From JABAQJ01 sp046327745 (GTDB lineage Bacteria; Gemmatimonadota; Gemmatimonadetes; Gemmatimonadales; Gemmatimonadaceae), in contig JAXLXV010000014.1 of NCBI GenBank assembly GCA_046327745.1, positions 1-64,000 of the forward strand: 64,000 bases of DNA. Reading direction: 5' to 3'. The position numbers and the translations under genes were made by a program. The notes under the pieces are model-generated. The model saw only the letters and a list, made by a program, of their open reading frames with translations. It ran no database searches and was not told where the DNA came from. Shown here one piece after another: positions 61,539 to 64,000 of the stretch. Each line of letters starts with the position of its first letter. The stretch's first letter is position 1.

Positions 61539-61997
61539 TTACGCCGGCACCCCGGCGCAGTGTCGGAGCTGGCCGATCATGTCGTGCAACCGTTGCTCCG
61601 TGCTATCGATTTCGGCAGCCGCTTCGTCGATGGCCAGCAATCCGGCGCGCATGGAAGTGGCGACCTTGTTGAGGTACCGGATGTCGGTCAGCACGTCCTC
61701 GGTGATCTTGCGCAACCCCACAAAGCGACGCTTCTCTGCTAGAGCACGTCGATACCGCAGGAGCAGGTCCGCCTCGCTCAGCGCACGGGCAGATGCCAGG
61801 ACATCGTTAGGCGAGCGGCCCGGGATCGCGCCATGATCGCGGAATCCTTCATCTTCGTCCCATTCCGAATCGACAAACCAGAGATGTCCGACGTGCTCGA
61901 CCCCGTCGTGTGCAACCAGGAGGTGCACGTCGTACGTGCGGCCATCGACACCGACGTTGGTGACAAAGAGATCCTGGCTGTCCGTGAGCGTTGTCAT
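61539..61997 (-). CDS. Cytoplasmic protein of unknown function
   Basis: A 152-residue acidic protein with no signal peptide. The first half is beta-rich (LFVTNVGVDGRTYDVHLLVA, HLWFVDSEWDEDEGFRDHGA) and the second half is helical (SEADLLLRYRRALAEKRRFV to EQRLHDMIGQLRHC). The helical part could form a coiled coil. I do not recognise the family. The start at 61997 lies 4 nt after the stop of the broken hydrolase gene, so the two were once cotranscribed. The next gene downstream, polX, begins 60 nt later. Confidence 0.6.
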   Translation of the reverse strand: MTTLTDSQDLFVTNVGVDGRTYDVHLLVAHDGVEHVGHLWFVDSEWDEDEGFRDHGAIPGRSPNDVLASARALSEADLLLRYRRALAEKRRFVGLRKITEDVLTDIRYLNKVATSMRAGLLAIDEAAAEIDSTEQRLHDMIGQLRHCAGVPA

Positions 61998-62001
61998 GCG
62001 A

Positions 62002-62891
62002 TTACCCTGCGAGCGCCGAAGTGTCCTCAAGGAACTGCGTGATGGCGGAGAAGAGCGCGGCCGGTTGTTCGACATACGGGACGTGCCCACTCGCCTCTAG
62101 GACGAGGAACCGGGCGCTCATGGCACGCGCGCCCTCTTCAGACGAAACCAGAGGTATCGGGTCCCGACGTCCGTGCACTATCAGTGTCGGCAAATCCAGT
62201 GAACGCAGCAATGGGAGCAGGTTGTAGTCGCCGAGGCTTTCCCACACCGTCTGCTGCACCCGGCCGGTGACCCGAAATGGGGTCAGGTCGCGCGACCGGG
62301 CTGGATTGGCGAAGTAGCCGGCCACGCTCAGTTCGAACTGTCGCTGGCGATACGCCGCCGGGTCCTTCTCCCGCAGCCCGGACGCTGCCAGTTCCTCCCG
62401 CAAGCGCTGGACGGGCCCATCCTGCTGGCGCCGCGCAAACTCGGCGTCGAATTGGGCTCGGTATTCCTTGGAGAGTGGCGCGGGGTCTACGAGAACCAGT
62501 CGAGAAGGGGAAGGGAGCAAGGCGGAGTCGCGCGCTTCGAGGGTGTAAAGCAGAGCGAGCAGCGCCCCCCAGGAGTAGCCGACAAGGGTCAGCGGTTTCA
62601 CGGCGAACTCGTCTACGACCCTTCCGAGATCCTCCACGTGGGTTCGCCAGGTGATCGGCGTCGAGTCGTCCGTCTTCGAGCGCCCGCCCCCCGTTGATCG
62701 TAGAACAAAAGGGAGAATCGTTCGGCTAGGGCGAGAAACTGCGGGAGCAGGTAGTCGTGATGTGCCCCGGGGCCGCCGTGTAGTACCATCAGCGGCGCTT
62801 GGGAGCCCGAGCCGTACCTGCACCAGTAGAGTGGCACCGCGGTGGACGACGTGGTGCCGGACGTGTCGGGGGGTGGAATGGGAGGAGACAC
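62002..62891 (-). pseudogene. Frameshifted alpha/beta hydrolase (proline iminopeptidase-like)
   Basis: Two overlapping minus-strand frames together encode one alpha/beta hydrolase. The first, from about 62891, gives MVLHGGPGAHHDYLLPQFLA and LLFYDQRG; the second continues GGRSKTDDSTPITWRTHVED, VGYSWGALLALLYTLEARDS (nucleophile elbow GYSWG), IVHGRRDPIP (Asp) and EASGHVPYVEQ (His). The join falls at a run of six C on the plus strand (62687-62692); one more C would restore a single frame. Thus it is either a recent pseudogene, a phase-variable homopolymer or a sequence error. The first-frame start is uncertain (GTG at 62891 used here). Confidence 0.8.
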
Positions 62892-63164
62892 GCGCGAGAA
62901 GTTAGCGCAGGGACCCTTGATCAGCGGTCGCAGCCGTGGGAACGAACCGGGTGGGAGAGCGTATCCCGTGGTTCTCCGTCGCTCACAGTAGCTGACCCCT
63001 CGGCCGAACCCTCGCCAGAGCTCCCGCCAGTAATCCGATGTTCGGCGACGCACGGCGAGTTGGACTTCGACAATGCTGTCTGGCCCATAGGCAATTCGTC
63101 GGCTAATGTGCACGTTCGACCAAGCAGTGCTGAAATCATCAGGTACATGGCTCTGGAGGCCAGT

Positions 63165-63833
63165 ATGAAGAAACGAGTAGTTGTTGCCGCGATGTTGTTG
63201 TTCGCAGCTCCCATGGCCAGTCGCGCTCAGGGCGCCGACCCGGACAAGAAGGTCGAAGGGGGCGTGTTGGCGAAGGGTTGGACGGGCCGCACGGACAAGT
63301 CGGCGCAGCCGATCACCGGCGCGAAGTTCTATGAGATGGGTGGTGCGCTACACGCCACGTCCGGTCCCGCTGCGATCTACTGGAATCCAGCGAACGTTGC
63401 GAAGGGCAACTATGCGGTGAAGGCCACCTTCACGCAGACGAAGGCTCCGACGCATCCTGAAGCCTACGGCTTGTTTCTGGGTGGCTCGAAGCTCGATGGC
63501 GACGGCCAGAACTACCTGTACTGCTTGGTGCGCGGCGACGGCAAGGCGATGGTGAAGCATCGCATTGGAGCTGACGTGCACACCCTGATGGACTGGACAG
63601 AGAACGCCGCCATCAAGAAGCAGGACGACGCTGGCAAGGCGACGAACGAAATCTCGTTGTGGGCGAAGGCGGACAAGGTGGGCTGCTCCGTGAACGGGAC
63701 CGAGGTCTTCTCGTTTCCGCGCGCGTCGGCCGTTGGCGAGGGGAAGCTGGAGTCCGTCGATGGCCTTTACGGCATCCGCGTGAACCACAATCTGGACGTC
63801 CATATCGCCGGCTTCGGCTTGTCCAAGATGTAA
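63165..63833 (+). CDS. Exported LamG-like (DUF1080-type) protein
   Basis: A 222-residue protein with a signal peptide (MKKRVVVAAMLLFAAPMASR to AQG). The mature part is a single beta-sandwich domain with NVAKGNYAVKATFTQTKAPT, YGLFLGGSKLDGDGQNYLYC, KHRIGADVHTLMDWTENAAI and a final YGIRVNHNLDVHIAGFGLSK, like 3-keto-disaccharide hydrolase/LamG folds. The likely role is binding or hydrolysis of glycans in the envelope, but no catalytic residue can be named. GGAGG lies 6 nt before the ATG at 63165. A strong terminator follows the stop. Confidence 0.78.
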   Translation: MKKRVVVAAMLLFAAPMASRAQGADPDKKVEGGVLAKGWTGRTDKSAQPITGAKFYEMGGALHATSGPAAIYWNPANVAKGNYAVKATFTQTKAPTHPEAYGLFLGGSKLDGDGQNYLYCLVRGDGKAMVKHRIGADVHTLMDWTENAAIKKQDDAGKATNEISLWAKADKVGCSVNGTEVFSFPRASAVGEGKLESVDGLYGIRVNHNLDVHIAGFGLSKM

Positions 63834-63875
63834 GGCTGGTGCGGCGCCTCGCGTCGCGAGTTGTGCAGTGATCCC

Positions 63876-63901
63876 GGGCGCCTCGGACCTCCGAGGCGCC
63901 C
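63876..63901 (+). terminator. Rho-independent terminator after the LamG-like gene
   Basis: A perfect 11-bp stem, gggcgcctcgg and ccgaggcgccc with a 4-nt loop, is followed by cttttttat on the plus strand. Confidence 0.9.
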
Positions 63902-63910
63902 CTTTTTTAT

Positions 63911-64000
63911 TCACGCGAATTCGCGGGCGATAGCCGCCGTGCGGCGGTGGACCTCGACGGTGGAGGCGATGTCCCGACCGTAACCACCAGCGATGACGAT
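63911..64000 (-). CDS. C-terminus of a probable histone-deacetylase-family protein (runs off the right edge)
   Basis: The minus strand encodes the last 29 residues of a protein: IVIAGGYGRDIASTVEVHRR followed by TAAIAREFA and a TGA stop at 63911. The strand-turn AGGYGRDI and the following STVEVHRRT match the C-terminal end of bacterial histone-deacetylase/acetoin-utilisation (AcuC-like) proteins. These deacetylate small amines or proteins. Only the end is present, so the assignment is tentative. It converges on the LamG-like gene and its terminator. Confidence 0.5.
   Translation of the reverse strand: MVIAGGYGRDIASTVEVHRRTAAIAREFA

Larger units (their letters stand above)
1327..61812. repeat. 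Dispersed octamer GCCTAACG / CGTTAGGC
   Basis: By hand count about 29 copies of this octamer (both orientations) are scattered through the window. The CCTAAC hexamer of each + orientation copy starts at 1328, 4377, 6343, 9219, 10071, 13711, 15840, 16638, 18971, 22578, 25273, 29152, 31957, 32629, 36738, 53043 and 55721. The GTTAGG hexamer of the reverse copies starts at 17759, 29503, 32376, 37394, 38279, 42408, 43457, 46616, 51125, 58943, 60649 and 61806. In genes it occurs as Leu-Gly, Pro-Asn or Leu-Thr, so in different frames; at least two copies are intergenic. This points to a DNA-level signal. Confidence 0.75.

Noticed and set aside
1..64000. CRISPR arrays, rRNA and tRNA genes
   Set aside because: No regularly spaced direct repeats and no recognisable rRNA or tRNA segments were seen by eye; a tRNA or Rfam scan would be decisive.

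Overview
This 64 kb window is high-GC chromosomal DNA. I infer a free-living aerobic Gram-negative bacterium, most likely of the phylum Gemmatimonadota. The reasons are the mix of lipoproteins, a TolC-type exporter, secreted S9 peptidases, DUF5916, DUF4097 and PDZ proteins, and a very large SARP-type regulator carrying a TolB-like propeller. The phylum is an inference from gene content; no rRNA or tRNA gene is visible.

Layout. 1-3.1 kb: the N-terminal part of a secreted protein with a subtilase-type propeptide, a scrambled IS21 remnant and a Uma2-type nuclease gene. 3.1-8.9 kb: a caa3-type cytochrome c oxidase operon (ctaC-ctaD-ctaE-ctaF, minus strand) and two unknown small genes. 8.9-14.8 kb: a tightly overlapping minus-strand operon, egtB-egtD-egtA followed by an ABC ATPase and a fused binding-protein/permease, which looks like ergothioneine synthesis combined with an EgtUV-like transporter. 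15-32 kb: mostly secreted or envelope proteins (S9 and S33 peptidases, a DUF5916 outer-membrane protein, a glycosylasparaginase-like and a gamma-glutamyltransferase-like Ntn hydrolase, a plant-type leucine-rich-repeat protein), a Rieske/FMN-reductase fusion, and a 1349-residue transmembrane SARP regulator. 32-44 kb: a chemoreceptor-like protein, leuS, a twin-cupredoxin lipoprotein, an ornithine-cyclodeaminase/threonine-deaminase-like pair, an MbfA-like iron exporter and a PDZ protein. 44-51 kb: a GNAT, a GT39 glycosyltransferase, kup, a PadR regulator with a triple palindromic operator, and an ECF sigma / anti-sigma / Spy-like operon. 51-58 kb: a TetR-controlled TolC-HlyD-MFS efflux operon followed by HAD and HD hydrolases, and a divergent DUF4097 protein. 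58-64 kb: a cyclophilin, endonuclease III with a histone-like tail, PolX, a frameshifted alpha/beta hydrolase, a secreted LamG-like protein and the C-terminus of a probable histone-deacetylase-family protein.

How the genes work together. The best supported units are the terminal oxidase, the ergothioneine locus (synthesis plus predicted transport, all five genes overlapping), the three-part efflux pump with its TetR repressor, and the sigma/anti-sigma stress operon. The most unusual global signal is the octamer GCCTAACG/CGTTAGGC, present about 29 times by hand count, in several reading frames and also between genes. This implies a DNA-level signal rather than protein coding.
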